Part shown: positions 15,563-24,448 of the stretch, in pieces
How the letters are laid out: every line of letters begins with the position of its first letter
Position numbering within the stretch: position 1 is the stretch's first letter
DNA from: UBA60 sp964587885
GTDB lineage: Archaea > Thermoplasmatota > Poseidoniia > Poseidoniales > Poseidoniaceae
DNA: 64,000 nucleotides
Assembly: GCA_964587885.1 (NCBI GenBank)
Contig: CAZPME010000007.1
Location: forward strand, 15,892-79,891
Reading direction: 5' to 3'
Made by a program: the position numbers and the translations under genes
The notes under the pieces: model-generated
Told to the model about the DNA's origin: nothing
Seen by the model: only the letters and a program-made list of their open reading frames with translations
Database searches by the model: none

Positions 15563-18500
15563 ATGGGCACCCAAGTGAAGGCGGCAATATTCATTGCCAT
15601 TCTCCTTTTCATCCAAGTTACTAACTCATGTTCCTCGGTTTTACCAACTGTCGAGGACTCGGATTATACCAGTGCACGCAGTGGAAATGGGATCGATATC
15701 AAGCCGACAGGATTTTCTTTTTCCTATCCAAATTCCGTCGACCAAGATAAGTATCAAATGTTTAGTAGCAATTATCCACTCGGGAGTTTTAACCGCGATG
15801 CAAACTTATTTGTTGTTGATGGAATGCTCGACATTGACTTGAGAATTTCGATAACTTTAGAGAATATGGGCGTCAATACCAGCGGCTCATTCCCCAATCT
15901 GCTAGTTGTAGAACATGACGAATACACATACTTTGATTTGCTCAATGTTACTGTAAATTCTCCGAGTATTAATCCAGGCTCTACGGCTACAGTAACCTAT
16001 ACTTGGGCGCCGACATATTCTGGAAATCATACCATTAAGATGATTTCTCAGCATCCTTTAGATGATGATTCAGGCAATGATATTCTAAGTCGGCACTTGA
16101 CTGTAGGAAATCAATATCGAAACTGTGATGACTTTACTGGGTGGAGTGTTGGAAGTGGATGGTCATCAAACTCAGATGCAGCTATTTCCAAAAATGTTGC
16201 ATGTCATATCGGTAATGGCGCGTCGAATAATTATGGCAACTCAATGAACTCGATTCTATCTACTCCAGTTTGGGATTTCTCCGATCGACATCCAGCACCC
16301 TCTCGGGCAATAGGTATGTCCTTCTTTGTCACGGGTTCTGCCCAAACTGGAGATGGAATATCGTTTCAAGCACGCAAAACTGATGGAACATGGCAACAAA
16401 TCGGCGAGATTTCAGGAACTATTGATTCAACTATTGCTGATGGAACCAGTTCATGGACAACATTCACTAATGCAGTTGGCGGACATAATCTACCCCTAGC
16501 ACCAATCCAAGTAGACCATTTGCATTCAAATTCGCAATTTCGTTATGTATTTACATCAAATTCGGCAGGCACTGATATTGGTTATTGGTTGGATGAATTA
16601 ATTTGGTATTATGACCAAAGAGCCAGCATTGATGAATATGATTGGCGCATCGGCAACAATAATTCTAGCAGTGCTCAGCGTGGACAATGGACCGACCAAG
16701 TGATTACAATTCACAATGATGGAAATATCTCCGACCGTTATGTTCCGGCAATATTGTCGTTGCCGGCCGAATGGGAATATTCAATTCTTCATGAAACCGG
16801 TGGAAACGTGAATTTGGCCACTGGAATTGAAGTGTTACCTGGCCAATCACATAATTTGCGCATCAAACTCAAACCCGGGCCAAATGCCACGGTTGGCCAG
16901 AACCCTTACCAACTACAAATTTCCAGTCTTAGTGAAACTAGTCTGATTGAAACAAAGAATCTTGAGGTGTTGGTTGAGCCTTCATATGTTCCAGACATTG
17001 TAGAACAAATTACTCCAGCTCTTTGTCCGCCAGGAAGTACCTGTGAATTTTATATTGGGATTGAAAACATCGGTGAAGGAAGCGGTGATTTTACGATCTC
17101 CGTAAGCACATTGAATGTTCTCTCAGGATGGACACTTGGTTTGGCGTGGGACCAAGATGCTACTTTGCTCATCAATGCTGGTCAAACCGTGATGGTGAAA
17201 TTTGTCGTTAGCATTCCGTCTGATGCTGTTCCTGAATTGGAAAGTTCTGTTTGGTTGGAAGTTGTAAGTTCAAACGATTCTAGCAAGACAGATACAGAGT
17301 TAGTGAAGGCACGATCTTCAATGGTTAGCATCGCAGAAGTCAGTTATGATTTCTCCAATTCTATCGATGATGATTGGTCAATACTACCCAATTCATCAAG
17401 AGAACTGACATTTACTGTTTGGAATAACGCATCTCGTCTCGATAATTTCAATGTCGGGGCGACAAAACAAGGTGGAAGGGCTTGGACATTGACCCAACCC
17501 TCATTCCCAACCCTTGCCGTTAATCCCTACTCGTCTTCGACCTTTACTGTCGAAATACATGCTCCTTCAACCGGCCAAGTTGGCGACTTGGGTCCAGTAA
17601 TCATACCGCATGCCACTAGTATCCTTTCAGGCAGCAATGCGACCTCAACTGCATTTGAATTATTGACGATTGAGCCAATTTATGATGTCAACCTATCTCT
17701 TATTAGTTCTGAGGATGAACTCAGTCCAGGAGCCAACTCCACCATCGCTGTCGAAATAAAAAATCAAGGAAATGGTCCTGTCGAAGTCGACTTTTCGGTG
17801 ACTGGAATCCCTGCAGATTGGCAGATGGATATATTTGTCGAAGGAATATTAGCGACTGGATCTATTCATTTGAGCCCAACCTACGAATCTAATGATGTAA
17901 AGTATGTTGAATTAGTCATCTGGGTGCCTCAGGAAATCGGCCAAGGTGAAGAATATGATTTGACTATCAACGCTAATGTCGTGGATGGAGAGGACATCAA
18001 CTTGGGTGATAACCAACTCATCATTGTAGTGGAAACTCTTGGAGTTAAGCGGCCTGAAATCATTGGATTCAATACTTCAACCCAATTGGTTAGAGTTTCG
18101 GAAACAAAAATTGTCGAATTTGAAATCCACAACATTGGCAACATTGTAGATTCTGGAGCACGGGCTAAAGTTCAAATTCAAACTCTACCGCAAACTGAAG
18201 GTGTTACGATTGAATTCATGACAAAGAATCTCGAAAGCGGAAAAATTGAGGACAACCGCTGGCTTGGCTTGACTATCCCTGCTAGCGGAAATTTAAGTAT
18301 GGAAATTCGAATTATTATTAGCGATCATGTACAAGTTGGGACTAATATCGCACTGACCCTAATTGTAGAAGGTGGTGAAGGTGAAAATGGGCAGCCGATT
18401 GTCAAGACACAATCAGTTATTATTGAGGTCTATGAAAGGCGAGATGTAAATATTGACTATTTCATGAATGAAACTGCTGAAATCGGTCAATCTGAGGAAT

Positions 18501-19279
18501 TGAATTTCTTGGTTTGGAGTAATTCAAGTATATCGGAGACCCTAACATTGACTCCCACAATACCCGAATTATGGAGTCTGAATTGTGATGGCTTGAATAT
18601 TGTGGAAAGTTATGATTTTACAGTAGTCAAATCAGATGGATTACGCCCTTCTTCTACTGTAGTGAAATGCAAAATCATTGGCACCTCGGAAGCAGAATCA
18701 GGAAATGTCACTTGGGTTATTTCCGATAATGAAAATAATATTATTTCTCAAGCCGAGCAACCTTTCTCATTTGAATCGTCAAGCAATAGCGGCAATAGTT
18801 TCTTATCAATAAATTTGCAAGAAACAAAAACAATGGTTGTTGGAATCGTATCAATAGCAATCTTAGCAGCTATATCATTGCTTGTTTTGGCTAGACGGCG
18901 GCAAGAAGACGGTGAAACTGAGGAAAAGAGTTTTGAGGATAGTGAGGCGGTTGGGTATGCTACACAACCGGTTAGTTCTCATGTAGAGAACGCTGCTTAT
19001 TCACCACAAACTTCAGCCCAAGTCCCAGTTCAACCCTTAGTACAACCACAAGTGGAACCTCTGGGTGCAACTAGTGGAATGGTAGAGAAAATTGATGGAT
19101 ATACGGTCACAGAATTACTGGCTGCAGGTTGGACACAGGCGCAAATTGATTGGCGTCGTCAGGAATTACATAATCAAGTCATCCACCAGAGTGGAGCCGA
19201 AGTTGTTTCAGGACCACCTGTGGAGGAAAGTGGAGATGAATATTCACTTGGTGGTGCTTTTGCCGCTCTTGGCGGATGA
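15563..19279 (+). CDS. Giant secreted, membrane-anchored surface protein with Ig-like repeats, 1238 aa
   Basis: An N-terminal signal peptide (KAAIFIAILLFIQVTNSCSS) leads to about 1070 external residues. An early part resembles a beta-sandwich, with two Cys (DDFTGWSVGSGW and VACHIGNG, about residues 190-220). Repeated CARDB/NEW3-like Ig folds follow, shown by recurring phrases such as NQGNGPVEVDFSVTG, NIGNIVDSGARAKV and NIGEGSGDFTISVS. One membrane segment lies near residue 1090 (TMVVGIVSIAILAAISLLVLA), then a cytosolic Pro/Gln-rich linker and a helical end YTVTELLAAGWTQAQIDWRR. The layout is that of a cell-envelope protein. Ligand is unknown. Confidence 0.85.
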   Translation: MGTQVKAAIFIAILLFIQVTNSCSSVLPTVEDSDYTSARSGNGIDIKPTGFSFSYPNSVDQDKYQMFSSNYPLGSFNRDANLFVVDGMLDIDLRISITLENMGVNTSGSFPNLLVVEHDEYTYFDLLNVTVNSPSINPGSTATVTYTWAPTYSGNHTIKMISQHPLDDDSGNDILSRHLTVGNQYRNCDDFTGWSVGSGWSSNSDAAISKNVACHIGNGASNNYGNSMNSILSTPVWDFSDRHPAPSRAIGMSFFVTGSAQTGDGISFQARKTDGTWQQIGEISGTIDSTIADGTSSWTTFTNAVGGHNLPLAPIQVDHLHSNSQFRYVFTSNSAGTDIGYWLDELIWYYDQRASIDEYDWRIGNNNSSSAQRGQWTDQVITIHNDGNISDRYVPAILSLPAEWEYSILHETGGNVNLATGIEVLPGQSHNLRIKLKPGPNATVGQNPYQLQISSLSETSLIETKNLEVLVEPSYVPDIVEQITPALCPPGSTCEFYIGIENIGEGSGDFTISVSTLNVLSGWTLGLAWDQDATLLINAGQTVMVKFVVSIPSDAVPELESSVWLEVVSSNDSSKTDTELVKARSSMVSIAEVSYDFSNSIDDDWSILPNSSRELTFTVWNNASRLDNFNVGATKQGGRAWTLTQPSFPTLAVNPYSSSTFTVEIHAPSTGQVGDLGPVIIPHATSILSGSNATSTAFELLTIEPIYDVNLSLISSEDELSPGANSTIAVEIKNQGNGPVEVDFSVTGIPADWQMDIFVEGILATGSIHLSPTYESNDVKYVELVIWVPQEIGQGEEYDLTINANVVDGEDINLGDNQLIIVVETLGVKRPEIIGFNTSTQLVRVSETKIVEFEIHNIGNIVDSGARAKVQIQTLPQTEGVTIEFMTKNLESGKIEDNRWLGLTIPASGNLSMEIRIIISDHVQVGTNIALTLIVEGGEGENGQPIVKTQSVIIEVYERRDVNIDYFMNETAEIGQSEELNFLVWSNSSISETLTLTPTIPELWSLNCDGLNIVESYDFTVVKSDGLRPSSTVVKCKIIGTSEAESGNVTWVISDNENNIISQAEQPFSFESSSNSGNSFLSINLQETKTMVVGIVSIAILAAISLLVLARRRQEDGETEEKSFEDSEAVGYATQPVSSHVENAAYSPQTSAQVPVQPLVQPQVEPLGATSGMVEKIDGYTVTELLAAGWTQAQIDWRRQELHNQVIHQSGAEVVSGPPVEESGDEYSLGGAFAALGG

Positions 19280-19316
19280 GCGGCAAGGCTATTTTACCCA
19301 CCCCGTAGCCAATCAC

Positions 19317-19490
19317 ATGGCGATGCCTGCTCTGTGGTACATTCTGTTATCTATAGTCTCAATTTGTGGTGTTGCAGTATGGTATGTTCGTAATTTCACT
19401 CGTAACCTTCAGTTGCTTCGAGTGATTGCTGGAATCGGTGCGGCAGCGATGGCAACACTGCTATTTTGGACTTGGCAAATGGATGTGTAA
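19317..19490 (+). CDS. Small membrane protein, 57 aa
   Basis: Two hydrophobic segments are seen (about residues 5-22, ALWYILLSIVSICGVAVWYV, and 34-52, VIAGIGAAAMATLLFWTW) separated by a basic loop RNFTRNLQLLR. The reading frame is open back into the preceding gene, so the start is uncertain. The ATG at 19317 is the first one downstream of that gene's stop and gives a compact two-segment protein. It lies 2 bp before the PqqD-like gene. Function unknown. Confidence 0.55.
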   Translation: MAMPALWYILLSIVSICGVAVWYVRNFTRNLQLLRVIAGIGAAAMATLLFWTWQMDV

Positions 19491-19492
19491 TA

Positions 19493-19987
19493 ATGGATTT
19501 ACCAGATATTCTCGAAAGTGAATTGGCGGAGCAATATCCTACCCGATTGCCAGTTTGGTGGGCACGCCATGGAGTTGTTTCGACTCATCCAGTTGGCAAG
19601 GGGATTTCTGGTCGCAGAATAATTCTAAGATACCCCAAAAAATTCGGCAAGATAGAATCGATAGTACAACGGCTCCTGCGCGGTCCTAAGTCGATTCGCC
19701 GCCCCCTTGACCAAATGAATAGTCTGCTTTGGGAATTGTGTGATGGTAGCCGAACTTTTGGACAAATTTGTGAATTACTAGACCAAACATTCCACGAAGA
19801 TATCGCTCCAGTGGTCAAGCGTACTGCAACAGCAATTCATCAATTCCAGGAATTGGGATTGATGATAATGTTAGCAAGGCCCGAAGATAAAGTATGGGAG
19901 ATTGGACCAGGCATCATCCCAAAGGGTCACGAAGATAACGAAGTAATACCAGATGATTACGACACCAGTCCACTTGTTGATGGATGA
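19493..19987 (+). CDS. PqqD-like (RRE-fold) domain protein
   Basis: A 164-residue soluble protein. The central part, from RPLDQMNSLLWELCDGSRTFGQICELL to VKRTATAIHQFQELGLMIML, has the LN-xx-LWEL-x-DG-x-RT-xx-EI pattern and the closing helix of the PqqD family, a winged-helix fold known from PQQ and other peptide-modifying pathways. A conserved-looking N-terminal part (LPVWWARHGVVSTHPVG) and an acidic C-terminus flank it. No radical SAM or peptide precursor lies nearby, so a RiPP role is not supported. The ATG at 19493 starts 2 bp after the previous stop. Confidence 0.72.
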   Translation: MDLPDILESELAEQYPTRLPVWWARHGVVSTHPVGKGISGRRIILRYPKKFGKIESIVQRLLRGPKSIRRPLDQMNSLLWELCDGSRTFGQICELLDQTFHEDIAPVVKRTATAIHQFQELGLMIMLARPEDKVWEIGPGIIPKGHEDNEVIPDDYDTSPLVDG

Positions 19988-20341
19988 TTATAGCAGTTTG
20001 GAATTGTAAATATTTTCTGGTGGGCGGCCAATGAAAACTTCAGTGCCATCATCGAAGATTGGTCGTTGCAAAATTTTCGGAATGTCGGCGATCAATTGTG
20101 AGATTGTTTCGGCTGAATTCAAATCATCAAGCGAATATCCAGTTTGCTTAAATGAATCATCACCAGTTCTCACAAAATCACATATTTCACCAGAATAGCG
20201 ACTCAATAAATCCACAATTGTAGCGGTTTCAACATCAGTCTTTAGATATTCAACCGTAGAGAAATCTATCCCACTATCATTCAGTATTTTCATGGCTTGG
20301 CGAGATTTTGAGCAACGAGGGTTGTGGTATAGTTCAGCCAT
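19988..20341 (-). CDS. arsC: Arsenate reductase (ArsC/YfgD family, thioredoxin fold)
   Basis: Glutaredoxin-dependent type. The active-site Cys lies in YHNPRCSKSRQAMKIL at the N-terminus and the C-terminal IGRPPENIYNSKLL is the family ending; DIPKILQRPIFDDG carries the Arg that helps bind the oxyanion. Length 117 aa is normal. Substrate might be arsenate or another thiol-reducible compound. The ATG at 20341 has AGGTGA 5 bp before it and overlaps the end of the SUMF1-fold gene by 8 bp, so three genes form one operon. Confidence 0.88.
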   Translation of the reverse strand: MAELYHNPRCSKSRQAMKILNDSGIDFSTVEYLKTDVETATIVDLLSRYSGEICDFVRTGDDSFKQTGYSLDDLNSAETISQLIADIPKILQRPIFDDGTEVFIGRPPENIYNSKLL

Positions 20342-21104
20342 TTGATTCACCTAATGGTTCCCATACCAACCTTAATCCTATCCCATCCGATGTATGGCTT
20401 GCTCTAGCCTTACCGCGTGAAGAACTACGGCAGGAATATGACTCGTGAAACCAGCATCCACCTCTATGAACTCGCAAATCATCAAGACCATCGTCCAACC
20501 ATGGTGAATGGTCTCTAGGTGCGCCGTGATAATTGGGGTGCCATTGGTCTAGGCACCATTCAGATACAAGTCCGTGTACGTCATATAAGCCCCAATCATT
20601 AGGGTCTTTTTGACCCACCATTTTTGTCCTGGCGCCGGAATTTCCAGCATGCCAAGCAAATTGAGACAATTCCCTGTCTGCACCCACGAATGACCATTGA
20701 GTAGTTGACCCGGCCCTAGCCGCACATTCCCACTCAGACTCACTAGGTAGGCGAAATCTTCCGCTTAAACCGAGATAATCAGATGTGAAACGCTGATTTA
20801 ATTGCTCTACAAAACTCATTGCATCAAACCACGAGATACTTTCAACTGGATACAACCCTGCTTCTATTCCTTCAGAGAATTTACTGGGATTGCTACCCAT
20901 AACCATCACCCACTCGGCCTGCGTAAGTGGCCTTACTGAAATGAAGAATGGCTGGGCAATCTCGACTTGTCTGGTTGGCCCCTCGTTTGGACTTGACTCG
21001 CGAGTTTCCGACCCCATCCTAAATATTCCAGTTTCAATCAATACAAAGGTACCACCAAACTCGGTGGTGAAGGAAGGCCGAACCTCAGCCATTCTATCAC
21101 TCAT
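20334..21104 (-). CDS. SUMF1/formylglycine-generating-enzyme fold protein
   Basis: A 256-residue protein with the SUMF1 domain: FVLIETGIFRMGSETRESSPNEGP, PFFISVRPLTQAEWVMVMG, YPVESISWFDAMSFVEQLN, FRLPSESEWECAARAGS, NDWGLYDVHGLVSEWCLDQW and RVHRGGCWFHESYSCRSSSR. In true formylglycine-generating enzymes the loop after GGSY has Cys...HxSYC. Here one of the two catalytic Cys positions is not obvious, because GGCW is followed by FHESYSCR. A sulfatase-activating role is therefore doubtful. The family also includes many other activities. The ATG at 21104 overlaps the stop of the FMN reductase by 4 bp. Confidence 0.85.
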   Translation of the reverse strand: MSDRMAEVRPSFTTEFGGTFVLIETGIFRMGSETRESSPNEGPTRQVEIAQPFFISVRPLTQAEWVMVMGSNPSKFSEGIEAGLYPVESISWFDAMSFVEQLNQRFTSDYLGLSGRFRLPSESEWECAARAGSTTQWSFVGADRELSQFAWHAGNSGARTKMVGQKDPNDWGLYDVHGLVSEWCLDQWHPNYHGAPRDHSPWLDDGLDDLRVHRGGCWFHESYSCRSSSRGKARASHTSDGIGLRLVWEPLGESNG

Positions 21105-21661
21105 TCGGATTGTGAAGAACGCCATTTTGCTGCTATTACTAATGATTCGGCCATAGCATCAACGCGTTCTTGCAATTTTTCATCTATGAGTTTGCCGTCC
21201 TCGGTAAATGATTCCTTGACCTTGCCTACTGCAACCTGTTCTGGTATCGCCCAGCCATGCAACCACCTAACACAAATGCGCATTTGATTTAGGGTATTCG
21301 AATTTGCTTGTCCACCGAGGGTTGACATCAATGCAAATGCTTTACCACCAACATGGTCATTATAGAGCCAATCAAATGTATTCTTCATCACTCCAGACAT
21401 GCATCCATGATACTCTGGTGATGATACGATAAAGCCATCGCATTCCTTTGCCAAGGCTTGAAATTCTTTTACATTTGCATTTTCCCAGCATCCTTCTTCA
21501 CCAACAAGAGGTAGTGGTTTCTCAACCAAATCCCATAGGTGTGTCTCTGCACCTGCATCTTTGGCCGAATCAAGCGCTATCTGAACTAGTAGGCCATTTT
21601 TTGAGGTCAAGCCATAGGAGCCTGAAAGTCCGAGAACCTTGACAGATGATGTGTTACTCAT
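21101..21661 (-). CDS. NADPH-dependent FMN reductase family protein
   Basis: Flavodoxin-like oxidoreductase, 186 aa. VLGLSGSYGLTSKNGLLVQIAL is the phosphate-binding loop, then WDLVEKPLPLVGEEG, and VSSPEYHGCMSGVMKNTFDWLY, the flavin-contact motif of the YieF/ArsH-like group. ALMSTLGGQANSNTLNQMR follows. Together with the downstream SUMF1-fold protein and ArsC it could be a redox or arsenic-related operon, but the substrate cannot be read from the sequence. The ATG at 21661 gives the usual family start; the frame is open 30 bp further. Confidence 0.88.
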   Translation of the reverse strand: MSNTSSVKVLGLSGSYGLTSKNGLLVQIALDSAKDAGAETHLWDLVEKPLPLVGEEGCWENANVKEFQALAKECDGFIVSSPEYHGCMSGVMKNTFDWLYNDHVGGKAFALMSTLGGQANSNTLNQMRICVRWLHGWAIPEQVAVGKVKESFTEDGKLIDEKLQERVDAMAESLVIAAKWRSSQSE

Positions 21662-21774
21662 GGTGTGTCCACTCAATTGGGGTTGATACATTTTTCCAAA
21701 TGCCAGCCCGTTACTTTGGGAGCATAGACAGGTAAGCCTTATTGATAGATGGTAGTGGTCGCAGTTTGGTTGCC

Positions 21775-24021
21775 ATGTCCGAGTCCGGCCCTACTAACAC
21801 TGATATGCACGATCTCTTGCGAGAAGTTCAGGATGGGGATTTTGAGGGAGTGGTGACTGCACTTCCAGAAAAGGAGGCATTAGTTGATGTTGCTGAAACC
21901 GAAGATATTGAATTGGAAGATGACTCTGCCAACGAAGAAAATACTCCTGCGATTTCGAATGTGAAACCACCTAATGATTCCTATGATATTGCTGAACTCC
22001 TTGATGCCGGAGAGTTAATGGCGCGGCAAGGTGATGTTGAAGAAGCACTTGCCGCCTTCAATCGGGCAATAGCCCTAGATCCAACTTGTGACATGGCATG
22101 GTTTAATCGCGGAGTATTACTTGAGGGGAATGGGGATACTCTTGGAGCACGTCAATCCTTTGCCATCACTCTTGACTTAAATGCCGACAACGGCCCTGCT
22201 GCTGCTAATCTTGCCACTTTGCTCGACCGTATTGGCGAAACTAATGAAGCAGGACAATGGGCAAATGTTGCCCTAAGAACATATCCTGGCCATGCAACTT
22301 TACTTGATGTGCTAAATCGTGCTGGCATTGCACCTACTTCGGCACCGGTAGCCGAAGAACAGATACAGAGTTCGCCAGAGCCTCAATCTTCATCTCCAAT
22401 AGTGGTTGTAGAACAGAAAGAATTAGTGAAGAGTGATGTAGAAGAAGAGGTTGAAAATCCGGTCAATTTTGACCAGTTGGTTGAGAATGCCACCGCATTA
22501 CTTCGCAGTGGCGATGCGGATGGTGCATTGTCTCTAGTAAACGAACACCTTGAAGGGGCTGGGGCTGGGCATGCTGGGATTTGGCGTGTCGTTGCTGGTT
22601 GCAGGGGTAAAGGCGGTGATACTGAGGGTGCGATTGAAGCCTACAACAAGGCTCTTGGCATCGATAACAAGGACTCAAAATCATGGCATAATCTTGGAGT
22701 TCTACATCGCCGATCTGAGCGGAAAGATCACGCCTTGACATGTTTTTCAACTGCGTTAAAACTAGATGGGAATTATGTTAAGGCTGCAGATAACCTCCGT
22801 CAATTAGCACTTGAATTAGGTAATTTGGAAATGGCTATTTCAGCATGGGAGTCTCTTCTCGAACTTGAACCTCAACACCCATCATCAGTCGAATTTGTCG
22901 AACTGCTTCTTGATTTAGCCAAGGGAGAATCCGATATCTTGCAAAACGATGGTTCAATTCCAACCACTATCCCTCAAGGTCCTGAGTTGGCTTTGATGGC
23001 CCTAAAACATATAGGTGGGCAAACGGAATCAGCATTACTTACTGCTCGAGCGATGACCTTGTCCGGCAACCATATTGAAGCTGTATCGCAGTGGAAGGTT
23101 CTGCTGCAAAATGATGGAGAAAATGTCGACTATTGGAATGGCTTGGCCGATGCCCTAGAAGCTGCAGGGGATTTGGATACAGCCATAAAATGCCGATCCA
23201 AGGCCCGTGGATTTGGAGTCAGTGACGATGATATCAACTCTGCTAATACAGCCCTTGCTGCAATGTCGGTAAATGAGCCTGCACCAGTTACAGAAAATGT
23301 TTCACTACCAACAGAAATAGAGCAAGAACAATCTACTGCTCAAATTGAAATAAGTGCAAATGAATCAACACTTGAGGAGCAAAAAACGACTGAAGTTGAT
23401 ACAGAGACAATTCCAACTGTGGCTGAACCCGCTGCTCAATTGGAAGAGGAAGAGGGGGTAGATGACTCGCAATTACTTCTCGCACCTGTCAAGCCGGTAG
23501 AAAAAGAAATCTTGACTGAAGTCACTCCTCACGTCGATTTATCTGCTGCTGCTGCCGAAGCAGTAGATCGAATGGATGATGCAATCGTAACAACATATTC
23601 TTCGGCCGGTGTAAATAATGATATAGAATGGTACAATAGGGGGCTTTCGCTAATTTCTGATAAGAAATATCGTGAGTCACTTTCTTGCTTAGATAAGGCA
23701 CTTGCTGTATTCAAGGATGATGATGAGATGGTCATCCGAATACTTAATGCGCGAGGTAATGCTTTTTACTACCTTGAGGATTATTCCAAGACAATCGAAA
23801 ATTATCATCAAGCCATGCTTATCAATCCATCATTAGTTTCCGGAAGAACCCTGTACAATATGGGAACCGCGTACGCAGAGATGGAAAAATTTGATGATGC
23901 GATTAAATGTTTTAATCAAGCATTGCCAAGAGGGTTGACTGAGGAAGAGCAGGCCCTCGCTAAGGAGCAAACGCGCCTTTGTACTAAATTGCGTAGAGAG
24001 AGTTTGCGTAAGTCATTATGA
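21775..24021 (+). CDS. TPR-repeat protein, 748 aa
   Basis: Soluble scaffold protein. N-terminal about 65 residues are acidic. TPR units follow, for example GELMARQGDVEEALAAFNRAIALDP, WFNRGVLLEGNGD, GGDTEGAIEAYNKALGIDNKD, WHNLGVLHRRSERKDHALTCFSTALKLD and LGNLEMAISAWESLLELEP. A second TPR block stands at the C-terminus (IEWYNRGLSLISDKKYRESLSCLDKAL onwards). An acidic Thr/Glu-rich linker of about 100 residues separates them. No signal or membrane segment is visible, so it is likely cytosolic. Partner unknown. The ATG at 21775 is preferred to a TTG at 21742. Confidence 0.88.
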   Translation: MSESGPTNTDMHDLLREVQDGDFEGVVTALPEKEALVDVAETEDIELEDDSANEENTPAISNVKPPNDSYDIAELLDAGELMARQGDVEEALAAFNRAIALDPTCDMAWFNRGVLLEGNGDTLGARQSFAITLDLNADNGPAAANLATLLDRIGETNEAGQWANVALRTYPGHATLLDVLNRAGIAPTSAPVAEEQIQSSPEPQSSSPIVVVEQKELVKSDVEEEVENPVNFDQLVENATALLRSGDADGALSLVNEHLEGAGAGHAGIWRVVAGCRGKGGDTEGAIEAYNKALGIDNKDSKSWHNLGVLHRRSERKDHALTCFSTALKLDGNYVKAADNLRQLALELGNLEMAISAWESLLELEPQHPSSVEFVELLLDLAKGESDILQNDGSIPTTIPQGPELALMALKHIGGQTESALLTARAMTLSGNHIEAVSQWKVLLQNDGENVDYWNGLADALEAAGDLDTAIKCRSKARGFGVSDDDINSANTALAAMSVNEPAPVTENVSLPTEIEQEQSTAQIEISANESTLEEQKTTEVDTETIPTVAEPAAQLEEEEGVDDSQLLLAPVKPVEKEILTEVTPHVDLSAAAAEAVDRMDDAIVTTYSSAGVNNDIEWYNRGLSLISDKKYRESLSCLDKALAVFKDDDEMVIRILNARGNAFYYLEDYSKTIENYHQAMLINPSLVSGRTLYNMGTAYAEMEKFDDAIKCFNQALPRGLTEEEQALAKEQTRLCTKLRRESLRKSL

Positions 24022-24058
24022 TGCGTACATTTTTTAATTACCACTCTTAGCCACTATT

Positions 24059-24448
24059 ATGAGTGATGCTGAATGTGGCACATGCCCAAGTGCTTCTCCC
24101 ATAACCCAAATGGAAGTTGCTGATGCCGTAATTGCAACGGTTACTCTTTCTGAAAAGGCCCATACAATGCTTGAACAAGCTCTTGGAGATTCATCGGCTA
24201 GTCTTCTCGTCAATGTTCTAGACGGGGGCTGTTCGGGCTTCATGTACGACCTACAATTAGTAGAGGAAACCGATGATTCTCATCAGCATTCCCTCGTAGA
24301 TGGCATCAATATTCTCATTCCCGAAAAGGTTAGTTCGATGCTTGATGGAATTGAAATTGATTACGAAGATAAATTGATGGGTGGGGGATTCAAAGTGAAC
24401 AATCCCAATGCCGACCGCACTTGCGGCTGTGGTGAATCATTTCGATAA
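24059..24448 (+). CDS. A-type iron-sulfur carrier (IscA/ErpA/HesB family)
   Basis: Delivers [Fe-S] clusters to client proteins. The ligands are a Cys in LDGGCSGFMYDLQL (about residue 60) and the Cys-x-Cys in RTCGCGESF at the end, the classic family pattern. An additional N-terminal Cys pair (MSDAECGTCPS) is not part of the core. The length of 129 aa is slightly longer than usual. It converges with the next membrane protein, overlapping by 12 bp. Confidence 0.92.
   Translation: MSDAECGTCPSASPITQMEVADAVIATVTLSEKAHTMLEQALGDSSASLLVNVLDGGCSGFMYDLQLVEETDDSHQHSLVDGINILIPEKVSSMLDGIEIDYEDKLMGGGFKVNNPNADRTCGCGESFR

Noticed and set aside
20334..21104. Sulfatase-activating formylglycine-generating enzyme
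   Set aside because: The loop around GGCWFHESYSC does not show both catalytic Cys of true FGE, and no sulfatase lies nearby. It is only called SUMF1-fold.
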